Shown here: positions 52,841 through 63,020 of the stretch, piece by piece | Layout: each line of letters begins with the position of its first letter | Position numbering within the stretch: position 1 is the stretch's first letter | Origin: Stemphylium vesicarium | Taxonomy: Eukaryota; Ascomycota; Dothideomycetes; Pleosporales; Pleosporaceae | DNA: 64,000 bases | Assembly (NCBI GenBank): GCA_004380135.1 | Contig: QXCR01000098.1 | Location: 1-64,000 of the forward strand | Reading direction: 5' to 3' | Notes under the pieces: model-generated | The model's database searches: none | Told to the model about the DNA's origin: nothing | What the model saw: the letters and a program-made list of their open reading frames with translations, nothing else | Position numbers and translations under genes: made by a program

Positions 52841-53859
52841 ATGTCCGACACAGAGAGTATATATAGTTATGACAGTACAGACAGCCTAGATGGCATAGAA
52901 GCCCTGGGTTAGCCAACTGAGGCCATTGATGTAGCCCTGAGACTCGCAGATTTGTATTTAATCACCGACTCCTCCGATAATCGCTCCACAGAGGCTCTCA
53001 ATCATATCATGCGCGCAGGAGGGTCTGAATACCGACGCATTGCACACCGGCCCCAGCCCGCCAAATCAGAGGTACTACTTCCTGGTATCAGTATCTCGGG
53101 CGACGATGTTGACTGCAGCTGGTCTTATCTGCTTGATGATGCCTGTGATCTGTCCTTCCTTACTGCGCCAATCCCTAGGCTTTATCTCGGCATACAGTTC
53201 CCATGCGACAAGACCAATTTCTTGACCTATCTGGATGCATTTGAAGCTTGGCCAGCGGATGAGCATACAGTCGCAATGACAAGTAGAGTTGATGTTATAA
53301 GAGAGTTGTTGGAGAATTTCGAAGAGCATAAAGATGAATATGTGGGGATATGTGTCAGAGACGATAGTGTGGATCTAACTACCATGTCCTACAACAGGCG
53401 TACAATTGCGTGAACGATATTTTCGACAGAATGGTGGCGCTTCGAAATCGGGCTTTGTCGGACAAGGTAATTGATCGGATTGAGGGGCCGATCATGGTGG
53501 ATTCAGCCTTCACAGCGGCACCCGAGAATTCCGAAGTCGAGTGCGCCATATGTCTCACTGGTGAGACCGGGTCTATGGTGCCCATGGTCCCTTGCAAACG
53601 TGCACTCTGTAAGGAATGTTTGGAAACGTGGATTGATGCTGGCCAAAATAATAGCTATCGTTGTCCAGTATTCCGGACCCATCTGTCTCATCAAGTGGAA
53701 TATATACAAAGGACGACTTGGCGAGATGAAGATTCCGACTTTGAAGGGGAACTGGCTGTTTTGCAAGCCATGGAGGACTTTTCGCGGCGAGCAGAAGAGT
53801 CGGCAGGATGGCTGGAGGCAGAAATGCAGCTGCAAGAACGCTATGAAACCTTGTACTAG
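52841..53859 (+). pseudogene. RING-like zinc-finger gene with internal stop and degenerate RING
   Basis: The frame starts at 52841 (MSDTESIYSYDSTDSLDGIE) and meets an in-frame TAG at 52910-52912. It then continues PTEAIDVALRLADLYLITDS for another 147 codons. A 44-bp intron (53354-53397, branch ctaac) joins it to the second exon, AYNCVNDIFDRMVALRNRAL. The C-terminal RING-like part reads CAICLTGETG, then PCKRALCKEC and CPVF. The ring His is Arg, and the last Cys of CPxC is Phe (53671-53673). With a stop and two lost zinc ligands the gene is probably inactive. A start after the stop (52952) could still give a protein, but its RING would be damaged. RING-only proteins of this kind form expanded families in filamentous fungi. 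Confidence 0.6.
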
Positions 53860-54643
53860 AGGATGGAATGTAGTAACCCGGCCGAGCTTTCGATGAATTA
53901 GCAGTGAAATGCAAGAGAAAAAAGGATTGATAGAGCACGTCAACAACATACATATCATATTCTCGGAATATTCTGCCGCATGGTCGAAAAGAAGTTTTCA
54001 AGGCCCGGGGTTCTTCACTTGCAGCTGCTGGTGGCTTCGGGTTTTTGGAGAAGAAGCCGTAGGCAATTCTGAGCCATCTTTCGATATGCGTTTCGGAACT
54101 CTCTTTCATGTGCGCTCACAGACTTCATCGCACGTCTATTCTAAACGTCTCTCAGAACCTGTTCGCATGTCAATCGCAAGACGCATTTTGGAATCTTTTG
54201 AGACATAGGAAAAATGATGATCTGACCTGTCCAACAATTTTTGTCTTGGCCCATGATCTGTAGGTCGATACCACAGCATGTTCTGCTGGCATCAATTTGC
54301 GACGTTGTCTTTTTTCTACTAAGATGCGTCACGGACTTCGCTATTACTAGATTGAAGGCTAATCTAAACATTGCATCTTAAAAGTTCTCATCGGCAAAAA
54401 GATATGTTTTAATTTTGACCTGACAAGTCTCAGGTTTGGGCTTAATAAACGTAGAACATGCACTGTTCAGTATGTGTACAATACATTAAGAAAACAACGC
54501 TTAATATGACGCATCAATTGGCTACCCAATTTTACGCTCTGTCAATCCAGCTTACTATTGCCCCCATGGCTCCAAAATTCTAGATATTCTGTATCCTCCA
54601 CTCCACACCAACATCTAACCCAAGTTCCATAACGCAATGTCAT
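53860..54643. other. gene-free stretch
   Basis: This is convergent intergenic DNA, locally AT-rich around 54350-54550. Minus-strand open frames overlapping the RING gene are shadows. Confidence 0.45.
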
Positions 54644-55308
54644 CTAATCCACAATGCCATGTTCCCTAACAAACCAAGCAAGATCATACAAATCATGTTG
54701 CAAGATCCTATCGTGCATCTTACTCAACGCCAGTTCGGCCTTCTCAAGCTGCTCAAGTTGACCCTTGGCCCACAACGACTGCTTTTCTTCTGGATATGGC
54801 TCATCAAGATCATCGCACACCTGCTGGGTCTTGCCAAGCAGACTGTTGATCTTCTCCAAGATACTATTTCGATCAACCGGCACCATCGAGTGCTTCTTCG
54901 CCTCGGCGATTAGAGAGTAGATGTCTTCGCGGTTGGTGCGACACGCGTCGAAGACACCGAGGCAGCATTCTTCAGCAGTCTCGACAACGGGGTAACCGTC
55001 ATCAGTCTTGTTTCCAGAGCCTTCTTCGTTTGTCTCGTTTCCAGAGCCTTCGTTTGTATCGTTGACGGAGTCTTCTTCCATGACGGAGTCTTCTTCACTA
55101 GCTTCCATGACGGAGTCTTCTTCACCGACCTCGATGACGGAGCCTCTTCATCCGTCTCGTTGATAGAGCCTTCTTCATTGTTTTCGATGGCGGGGCTTTC
55201 TCCATTAGCCTCGATGGCGGAGCATTCTTCGTTAATCTCCATGATGGGGCCTTCTTCGTTAACTTGTTCCGGCTCCGTCAATGTGATGATTGGGATCATT
55301 TGGTGCAA
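54644..55308 (-). pseudogene. acidic repeat protein gene with an apparent single-base frameshift
   Basis: The 5' part (from 55308) reads MIPIITLTEPEQVNEEGPIM and then acidic repeats (NEEGSINETDEE). At about 55142-55146 the frame breaks; one extra G would join it to GSVIEVGEEDSVMEASEEDS. The repeats go on to a non-repeat C-terminal domain (YPVVETAEECCLGVFDACRT, then DLYDLAWFVREHGIVD at the end). The repeat unit is a 15-bp GACGGAGTCTTCTTC type (plus strand). Such repeats slip easily, so a real frameshift, a length polymorphism or a sequencing error are all possible. The C-terminal 150 residues are helical and charged. Family not recognised. Confidence 0.5.
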
Positions 55309-55982
55309 TTGGTGGTTGATCCGTTCAATTGTGTGTGTATGTGTGTGATATTGAATGAGAGGCCGGGAGAAATCGGGGGCCTTAAGTACTGAAGCAGCCT
55401 CCTTACAGTGAAGCTCCGATGGAGCTACTGCTTGAACATTGTGCAGCCAAAAATTGGAAGGAGCGCTGTGACAAGCATGTGGCTATGGAGAGACTGAGTA
55501 TTCGTCATTCACTACCATGGAACTATCTTGCCGGATGTTGTGTTCCCTCTGGCGCAGATCCATGAAGAGGTCACTTGTGCTTCGCAGGATCGTAGATAAT
55601 CGTTGTTTTCCTCTTCCATGTCTGACCTTTATGACATCGCATTTGAAATTTGTCGAAACTCATTAAGCTTCATGCGCCAGTCATCCAGTTATCCACGTCG
55701 GTGAATCGACGACGTGGAATTTCAATTTGCTGGTCACACCAAGGTTGTGAGGCTCCGATCCTCATGAAGTCAGCAAAACAGCGCGCCACACAATACAACG
55801 AAATAATGAAACCGAGATGTGGTCATTAAAGTCTTCTTTAAGACATTGTGCATCACTCCCCTAGATGCCATCGTTTCAAGCCCTAAGACGTGTGTATCAT
55901 TCTGCGTCAACATTTCCTAGCGACTCATCAAAACTCCTGATCTTACCCGGAGGCACATTGCGCATCCACGACTAGTACCAAC
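55309..55982. other. intergenic stretch between divergent genes
   Basis: This is 674 bp between the acidic repeat gene (minus) and a small hypothetical gene (plus). A GT-rich tract (gtgtgtgtatgtgtgtg) lies at about 55331-55347. Nothing else was recognised. Confidence 0.45.
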
Positions 55983-56357
55983 ATGAGTAACACAAGCCAA
56001 CCAAATGACCTCAGCAAGGTCCTCTCAGATCTCGATCACCGAGCTGATCGCATTCTAGTAAGCCTGTACGTACTATGGGATCTCGACAACAGATACCCGC
56101 TGATCGAGAAACACTTGGGGAAACAAGACTACATCGACGTCATTCGTTCGCATACAGAGAAGATGGAGACTGGCTTAGAGGTCGTTGAGCGCAAAGCAGC
56201 AGCAATGAATGACGATGAGATTTTCGATTGGATCAACGATGGTACGGATCATAGAGAGAAGGTGAAGAGACAGGCGATGGTGGTGAGGCTGGTGGCAAAA
56301 ATGGAAGATTTGCAAAAGCAGATGGAGGAAGCGAAGAAGGGATACTTGACAAGTTGA
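55983..56357 (+). CDS. hypothetical helical protein, 124 residues
   Basis: A single-exon open frame from MSNTSQPNDLSKVLSDLDHR. The sequence is charged and almost all helical, ending in a coiled coil (AKMEDLQKQMEEAKKGYL). No signal peptide and no known domain. Composition and codon use are coding-like. The gene has its own space between neighbours. Function unknown. Confidence 0.5.
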   Translation: MSNTSQPNDLSKVLSDLDHRADRILVSLYVLWDLDNRYPLIEKHLGKQDYIDVIRSHTEKMETGLEVVERKAAAMNDDEIFDWINDGTDHREKVKRQAMVVRLVAKMEDLQKQMEEAKKGYLTS

Positions 56358-56558
56358 GTCGCTGTCGATGTGATAAGACTATGAAGATGTATATGCAAGA
56401 TAGGATGATGCCAAGGAATAGGAATTAGAGGCTCCGATGTGTGCGTCTTTCCGTAAACCCAGGAATTTACCAGCCTCACATCATCTAATGGGCGCTGCAA
56501 GATGTCTAGGGTCGAGCAGTCCTGGCTGATCAGACCGAGGGGTGTTCTGGTGGCCTGA

Positions 56559-57280
56559 CTACTCAAAGCCGCATGTCCACTCTACCGGCTCTGGTAGATG
56601 CGCAGTGTTCGGAATGTTGCTACTCTCCCTGAACTCGACAATCTTCCTCTCACCCTCTTCTTCTTTGACCACAGCGAAGGCGGCGTTGGTATAGTACAAA
56701 TCAAGCTTTGCCCGTGTCTGATACCCACCAGCCCAACCGATCATGTACACGAAACCCCCCTTATCGCCGTTCGCATTGGGAATGCCGACCGTATTGATGA
56801 AGCCATGTTTGAATGGTGCGAAAGCGACTGCCAAAGTGGCATTGAACGTATTGTAAAGTGTCCGTGAACCATCAAAGTCGTAATGCGTGTCGTTGAATGT
56901 AAATCGGATGTCCTTGGAGAACGAAGTAGCGTGGCCTTTCGGCCAGTCGGTGTTTGCGGGAAATGGGTAGAACCCTATGCATTGGATTAACGAGGTCAAG
57001 CTCGTGACAATCTTAGCAGGGTTTAGTACCGTTGACTGCGCATTCTAGCCAACTGCCCAACTGCACGCTGGCGTTGACTTTTGGTGAGTCTGCTAGCGAG
57101 CAAGGATCGACTGTCACTTCGTTGAGCATTTCCGGAAAATTAGAGTCTAGCACTTCTTGTGGGGACAAATCGAAGGCTGCGCTCGACGCCAGAAGAGTGG
57201 CTACTATGGCTGCGGAGATGTGAGCTGCATACTCAAGCGGGGTTTACCTCGCTCTTACCATCAACCCCGAGATAACGCAT
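56559..57280 (-). CDS. secreted hypothetical protein, 205 residues
   Basis: Three exons (57280-57259, 57209-57030, 56974-56559) with introns of 49 and 55 bp. The first exon is only 22 nt (MRYLGVD plus one base). Splicing creates the signal peptide MRYLGVDAIVATLLASSAAF. The mature part has DPCSLADSPKVNASVQLGSW, four Cys in total including LEC and the C-terminal WTCGFE, and several N-glycosylation sites (NAT, NDT). A Gly/aromatic-rich core (GGFVYMIGWAGGYQTRAKLD) suggests a beta-rich fold. No family recognised. The reading phases agree across both introns. The mini-exon makes it easy to mispredict without the signal peptide. Confidence 0.65.
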
Positions 57281-57638
57281 GATCCCAGAATGAATTGTAG
57301 CAACAATGTAGGGAAAAGATTGTAGCTTTCACGACCAGGCATAATGCGAGCGTCCTACTTATAGGCAAATAAATGCCTTGCAGCCTGTAGTCGAGGCTGA
57401 CAAGGCTGACGCGCTGAGGACGACATTAGCACAGGATAGGCAAGCGACTGTGGCGGTGACACGCCTGGGAGGCACAAGAACATCATAGGTGGCCAATCAG
57501 CTTCTCTTCAGAAACATGAAGGATGTGAAATGTGTAGGATGAAGTATTTAATCAATGGTTCAGCTTCAGCTGTAGAAGTTTATCGGAAGCCGTCATCCGA
57601 ACCGGCCGAGGTGCAACGCGTCATAACCGCGCCATTCT
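57281..57638. other. upstream region of the secreted protein gene
   Basis: This is 358 bp containing its promoter and the 3' flank of the Hsp70-like gene. Nothing specific was seen. Confidence 0.4.
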
Positions 57639-59920
57639 TCAGCTTCCATTCGAGCCAGCGCGAGCGAAGAAAGAGCTCTTCCCAAACAATCCTCCCATTC
57701 CCCGCGGCTTCTTACCCCCCATGTCTACCGTCGTCCTCTTGTTCACGACCGCAAAGCCACCTGTTTTCATGGCCTTTCCATTAGACGCCCTATCGAATGC
57801 GCCAGTCTGAGGCGCAGCGCCAACTGGGGTGGGGGGCGTGTTGGACATCTCAACTGCTTCCCTCGCCCCTGACAACTCCGCTATCTGGGGTATTTGAGGC
57901 ATTGGCGCAGGCAACCACTCTACTCTAATGGACTCGTCGCGACTGAGTTTCTGGTCATCGAACCAAAGTTCAAATCGGATGTCTGCTGGACCTATCAATA
58001 CGCGTACCGAGTACTCAATGCGCAGATAGTGTTTTTGTATCGACCAAAAGTGTTTGTTCTTCTCTTGAAATTTTCTCTCGTCTGCAGCGGAGAGATCCGA
58101 ATTTATCTCGCACAGGATGCGCGTGTCTATAGCTGTCAGCGTTGTGTACTTATGGTGCGGCAAAAGCGAATGGGCGCGTACATTGATTCATCTGGTCCGG
58201 CAGCATGGCCGCTTCCAGATCGCTCTCAATAACGGTTGTCGGAAAAGCCCTTCTTGGATCACCAGGGTCAATCTTCTTGATGAAGTTGTGTTCGATCGGT
58301 TTATCCACGCTGACAGGAGCGCCCTTCTTTACAAACCACGCGATTGACTGAGTGATGTACAGCTTGTTATTCAGCGGGTCCCTGACGAGCTCCTTACCCT
58401 GATGTTCAGGGTTCTTCTTGTCGTATGCGATCTTGCACACCGTACCGTACGACGCCCGACAGCAGCGCCATCCGAGTACCGACCGCGATGTCAAGATCTT
58501 CCTGACGCGGTCGCTGACGAGACCTTTACATACTGCAAGTTGGGGATCAGGCGCGATGCTGACGGCGATCGACTCGGCATTCGGGAAAGATGTGCGCGCA
58601 TAGTACTTCCGGAGTTGCGATTGCACGTACGCGCTGTTGCCTAAACCACCACTCAGCACAAGATGTGCTACATGCTCGCGCGGGAACTTCTGGAACAGCG
58701 ATTGCAACTGTGTGTCGATGAGTTTGAACAGCTTCGCTATTTGCTTGTCGAAGAGGCGCTGGAGATCCTCCCGTTCGAACGTCATTTCGCCATTGCGGAT
58801 TCGGACTTCTGGGTCGAAATTGTTGTATGTTTGCGGGACACGTGGTATGCCTATGCTGAACAATGGAGTATCGTCTGGTGCGCCGTACTCGCACTTGACA
58901 GCTTGGAAATCGCGGCTCTTCATCATCTCCCATCCTGCATCTGTAGGGTCGACAGGCAAAGGATTTGTGCTGTGCGCGACTGTGAGACGATTCATGACCA
59001 GCCTCTCGAACTCGTAGTCGATTGCAGCGGATCCGATCGTCTCTCCGAACACCACATCCATTTGCTGGAGGTCAATGGCTTGATTGGCGGTTCCAGTGAC
59101 CTTCAACACACTCAGATCCGTGGTTCCGCCACCGGCATCGCAGACCAGCAAGACGTCGTTTTCGCGGAATATGCCCGGCGCTTCAGTGGATACGTGAACC
59201 GCGGCTGCCTCTGCCTCTGTCAAGCCTATATTGACGATATGGCTAGGGTGCGTGCCGTAACCTGCCTCCTTGACGATCCGCTTGAAGTTCTCCACTGTCG
59301 GTATGGGAGCCCACGTAGTCGGAACACTGAAGATGAACTCGATCCTTGCTTCTTCCCAGCCGACGCCCGCAAGCTCTCCGCCCAATTTGAATGAGAGATA
59401 CTCGTACATCTTCCGCAGGTAGTCGCCATACCACTTTTCGACTTCTTGGATGTTTTCAGGCGCTCCCTCTGGGTCTTCGATTTGCTTCCTGCGAAGCTTG
59501 TCTGGGTCGAGACATGTCTTGAACCACTCTTTGTACTCTTTATCGTCTGCCGCAGTCTCCGCAGCAGTCTCCGACAAGAAACCCCACGATGATGGATCTT
59601 TCGCGCCAGATGGGTAGACAACGACTGTTGGGACCTTATTCTCGTTCGCCTGGAATCGTCCAGGCCATTTCTGAACCCATCGGACAGTCTCACTGCCAAT
59701 GGACAGATTTACATATGCCACTCCGGTACCTAGACAGAGAATGCTGCGTCAGCCCGAGAACGAAATCGCACGTGATCTGACAGCGCGCGCTTGCCCGAAA
59801 GCGGACTTTGGCCCCCACACAGCCTGCCCCTCGCTCAAGCTGGAGCCAGCCTCGCGTCAACTTACAAGTCATCCCCAGGTCCACACCCACAATCATATGC
59901 GGTCTTTCATTTCGCTCCAT
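57639..59920 (-). CDS. Hsp70-like ATPase-fold protein (HSPA12 type)
   Basis: Three exons (59920-59866, 59729-58182, 58132-57639) with introns of 136 and 49 bp give 698 residues. Splicing intron 1 restores the first phosphate motif IVGVDLGMTCTGVAYVNLSI. Phosphate 2 is VCDAGGGTTDLSV and the adenosine motif is LVLSGGLGNSAYV, so the actin/Hsp70 ATPase fold is complete. The substrate-binding domain of classical Hsp70 is absent. Instead a divergent C-terminal part ends in a Gly-rich tail (GGKKPRGMGGLFGKSSFFAR). This layout matches HSPA12-like proteins, expanded in filamentous fungi and often linked to non-self or stress responses. Its cellular role is unknown. Confidence 0.88.
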
Positions 59921-60559
59921 TTCGTCTCGTCAGATGTGACACTGGCTCCGTTCCTGCCCTTACCGTCTGATCACGTATCTATAAGATGCGAGAGGATGCA
60001 GGTGCTTTCGGGTGACCCCTGTGTCTCAGCCTTGCGGCACAGCATCTTTTAACCGATCACAATACTGCGCCTTCTTGGCCCCCACCGTACTTTCCATGCT
60101 AAGAATACACGACTTATGCATGTGAAGTATGCCTTGGGGCCGAACTTCTGCATTGGTCTAGATCTAATGTGTCAAAACAGCCAACGTACTGGGGGATGCA
60201 TCTGACATGTGGATCTTATCAATGATCATTGGTTCCGCTGTCTCGAAAGTTACTGCGGCCTGGTGGCTAGCTGATGATTGTGCAATTTGATGCTTACAGT
60301 GTCAGGGGTGTCATTGCTTGTGCATTGGTCGCGTTGCTTCATCCGCTACTCTGCCAATGATGTACAACTCTACCCAGCTTGTGAAAACTCCCTAATATCA
60401 TACGAAGGCTCTTCCGCTAAAGTAAAACCCCAACTTCCCTTCCGCAGACGCTTTCCGGACTCTTTGGCCATAAACTTCTTGTTGTGCTTTCCCCGGCTTG
60501 AAATTGGCCTGTGTATAGAAGGGTAGACACTGCTTCCCTTGCGGCCAAGAAACTGAACA
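59921..60559. other. intergenic stretch between divergent genes
   Basis: This is 639 bp between the Hsp70-like gene (minus) and the membrane protein gene (plus). No coding feature was recognised. Confidence 0.45.
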
Positions 60560-62035
60560 ATGGCATCCAAGACATCGGCTCAAGCTTCCCCTTTTGTCTT
60601 GGAAATTCCCTATCCCACAGGCGACGTGGCATTCACGACTTTCTCGCAATGGGTGTTGACTTCACCCACAGCAGGCGCGGCGCTGGGTACCGTCATGGTA
60701 CGGGGCACCCCTAGAGGTGTCTTTGTATACCCGGAAACAGTGTCTCTCGAAAGTTCAGCAACCGCTATGATCCAGTCAGAACAAGTCTGGATATCTCTCA
60801 GTCCGGATGGGGCACAACTCGCATTTCAGAGCGGCAAACCTCCCATATCCTCAGAAGTGGTGTCTTCTTCCACTTCCGGAGCTTCAACAGAATCATCCAC
60901 TACGAGGTCGACAGTCCCATCAAACCCACCAGATGCAACATCATTGTCGGGTACCGGTACAGGAGGCGCCCCCATTACAACTTCGACTAAGGCTCCACAA
61001 CCGACACCCCAAGATAATACACTTTCAGCAGGAGCGATAGCTGGAGTTGCTGTCGGCTGTTTGGTTGCAGGTGGACTCATCGCTGGGCTTCTTCTCTGGT
61101 TTTGCTGGCGCCGCAAAAAAGAACACCATCAGCCGTATCCACGAGAGAGCGGCTACGCCCTGGCCTCCCACGAAAAGGGCTTCACAGCGAACACTGTACC
61201 ATTGGCTGGTCCGAAGCAAACGTCAGCTGTATTCGGACGTGGGCTTCCTCAGCCCTTGGAAGACAAAGCTATCTCGGCGGACGTCTCGAAGATCAGCAGT
61301 GCTATCAAAAACCACGTGCAAAGCTATTATCACGATAATCGTGTCAGTTCGGGAATTATGAACCACGATGGCCTCCATGCACTTGGATCAGGTCTGCCTC
61401 TTTCGGTAGGAACGCTAGCCACTTTGCTGAGCAGTTCTGCCACTAGAGAAATTGCGCTGAGGTTTATCATCGCTTGGGTTGTTGTGTCGAGGATGCAACC
61501 CTCTACGGGCTCAACGAAGAGCTTTCTACCCACCGAGATGACCCAGTGTTACGGAAAAATCATGAACGGAGACCGCGGGTTCCAAAGTAAGGCCGATAGC
61601 ATCAGAATTGTCGTCACCGCTGACCGTCTCCTAGCTCATACTACTTTGGTAGCGCAATGGCGAGTAGCGACCTCGGAATTGATGCATTCCAGCTACGTTC
61701 GCACTCCCTTCAGTCCTTCCGACGATCGTCACGAGAGTATACAAGCGGCGCTTGCAACACTGGACAAAATCCTACAACCCTACGCCGACGCCCGCATGAA
61801 TGACGTCGAGCGCAAACGAAACCTAGAAGAGCTCCTAAAACGCTCCGCCTTGTTTGCCTTCACCCTATTTTCTCAGCCCAGTGAATGGGAGTTTGAGTGG
61901 CAGGAGGAGCAAGGTGTCACATCAGGGGAATTGTGCATTTTCCCCGCTCTTGTACAAGTGTCTGACGAGACCGGTCAACCCGTCCATCCACCGCGTTCAT
62001 TCAGCGAGCCCATCGTTCGACGTTTAGACACTTGA
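60560..62035 (+). CDS. single-pass membrane protein with Ser/Thr-rich stalk
   Basis: A single-exon gene for 491 residues. Residues 1-100 form a small domain of unknown type (FVLEIPYPTGDVAFTTFSQW, MVRGTPRGVFVYPET). A Ser/Thr/Pro-rich stalk follows (SSTSGASTESSTTRSTVPSN), then a Gly-rich transmembrane helix AGAIAGVAVGCLVAGGLIAG and a basic stop-transfer WCWRRKKEHH-like segment. The cytosolic part of about 300 residues has a helical region (QAALATLDKILQPYADARMN). No N-terminal signal peptide is evident, so the helix may act as a signal anchor. The layout recalls WSC/mucin-type sensors of fungal walls but lacks a WSC domain. The family was not recognised. Confidence 0.7.
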   Translation: MASKTSAQASPFVLEIPYPTGDVAFTTFSQWVLTSPTAGAALGTVMVRGTPRGVFVYPETVSLESSATAMIQSEQVWISLSPDGAQLAFQSGKPPISSEVVSSSTSGASTESSTTRSTVPSNPPDATSLSGTGTGGAPITTSTKAPQPTPQDNTLSAGAIAGVAVGCLVAGGLIAGLLLWFCWRRKKEHHQPYPRESGYALASHEKGFTANTVPLAGPKQTSAVFGRGLPQPLEDKAISADVSKISSAIKNHVQSYYHDNRVSSGIMNHDGLHALGSGLPLSVGTLATLLSSSATREIALRFIIAWVVVSRMQPSTGSTKSFLPTEMTQCYGKIMNGDRGFQSKADSIRIVVTADRLLAHTTLVAQWRVATSELMHSSYVRTPFSPSDDRHESIQAALATLDKILQPYADARMNDVERKRNLEELLKRSALFAFTLFSQPSEWEFEWQEEQGVTSGELCIFPALVQVSDETGQPVHPPRSFSEPIVRRLDT

Positions 62036-63020
62036 GAAACGTATCTGTTTTCTTAAGGGCTCACTGAGATGTCGCTCTGCGTCGCCGAATCAGATGTGAT
62101 GTCGCCTTTCTGCTCAAAAATGGGGTAAATCTATTCGAGCTTTGTGTGTTAATAGCCTCCGCATGTCACAACGAGACATTACGAGCTTGTGCTAGTGAAT
62201 TGAAAGCCCATGACTATTCTCATGTCACAACAGATCTTCCTTTCTGCTTGACCGGCCTCCACGACGGATTTCGCTTAGTACTCCTTCGGGCAAAGGCTAG
62301 GTGGCAGTCTCCAATACACTGAGCTTGATTTGACACGGATGGATATTTGTGTTCGCAAACGCTGCCTTGCGAGTTGGGGCCAACTCTTCATCTCATTTCG
62401 GCCCCCAACGAGGCGTCCTCCCGCCCTTCGGAATAAGCAATATGCACCCTTACGGCGCAGTCTAATAGTGAGTTTTGGCCCACCAATCAACCACGCAACG
62501 CGTAATATACGCCGCTTTCAGCGATAACCTCATGCATAATGCAATGCGGCGTGAGACGACAGCGCTGCATGACTCTCTCCGCGGTACCAACACCCGCACA
62601 TGTGTTGTTGATCCGCCCCAACCACCGCCTTATCGCCGTGATCTAAACTTTGATCAACTGGCACATACCCTATTCATGGCAATATACCCCACCGGACGAT
62701 TTTACGCAACACATTTGCCAACAGCGCCTCGCACAAAGTGTTCCTAATTTTGGCTCAAGAGTCTAACCTCTGCGTCACTACATACGGGGTTCGTGCTTTG
62801 GTACCTGGCGCGTGTTCCCTCCAACGTTTGCTCAGACTATGCGCGCGCCTCATCTGTTTCCGACATCTCATAGCGATAGCGCAAATTTCGCTGTGTAATT
62901 CGATCATAGCCCATGCCGACATTGGCCTCAATGTTGCCCTCGGCTGGGTTGTTCCTCCCGGAAACGTTGCATCGTGCCGATCTTCCCACGGCGGCGCCTA
63001 CGGAGTCCGAAGGAACGAGG
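62036..63020. other. intergenic stretch
   Basis: No supported gene. The frame of the next gene is open from 62913, but the 36 codons before 63021 look like leader sequence. Confidence 0.4.
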
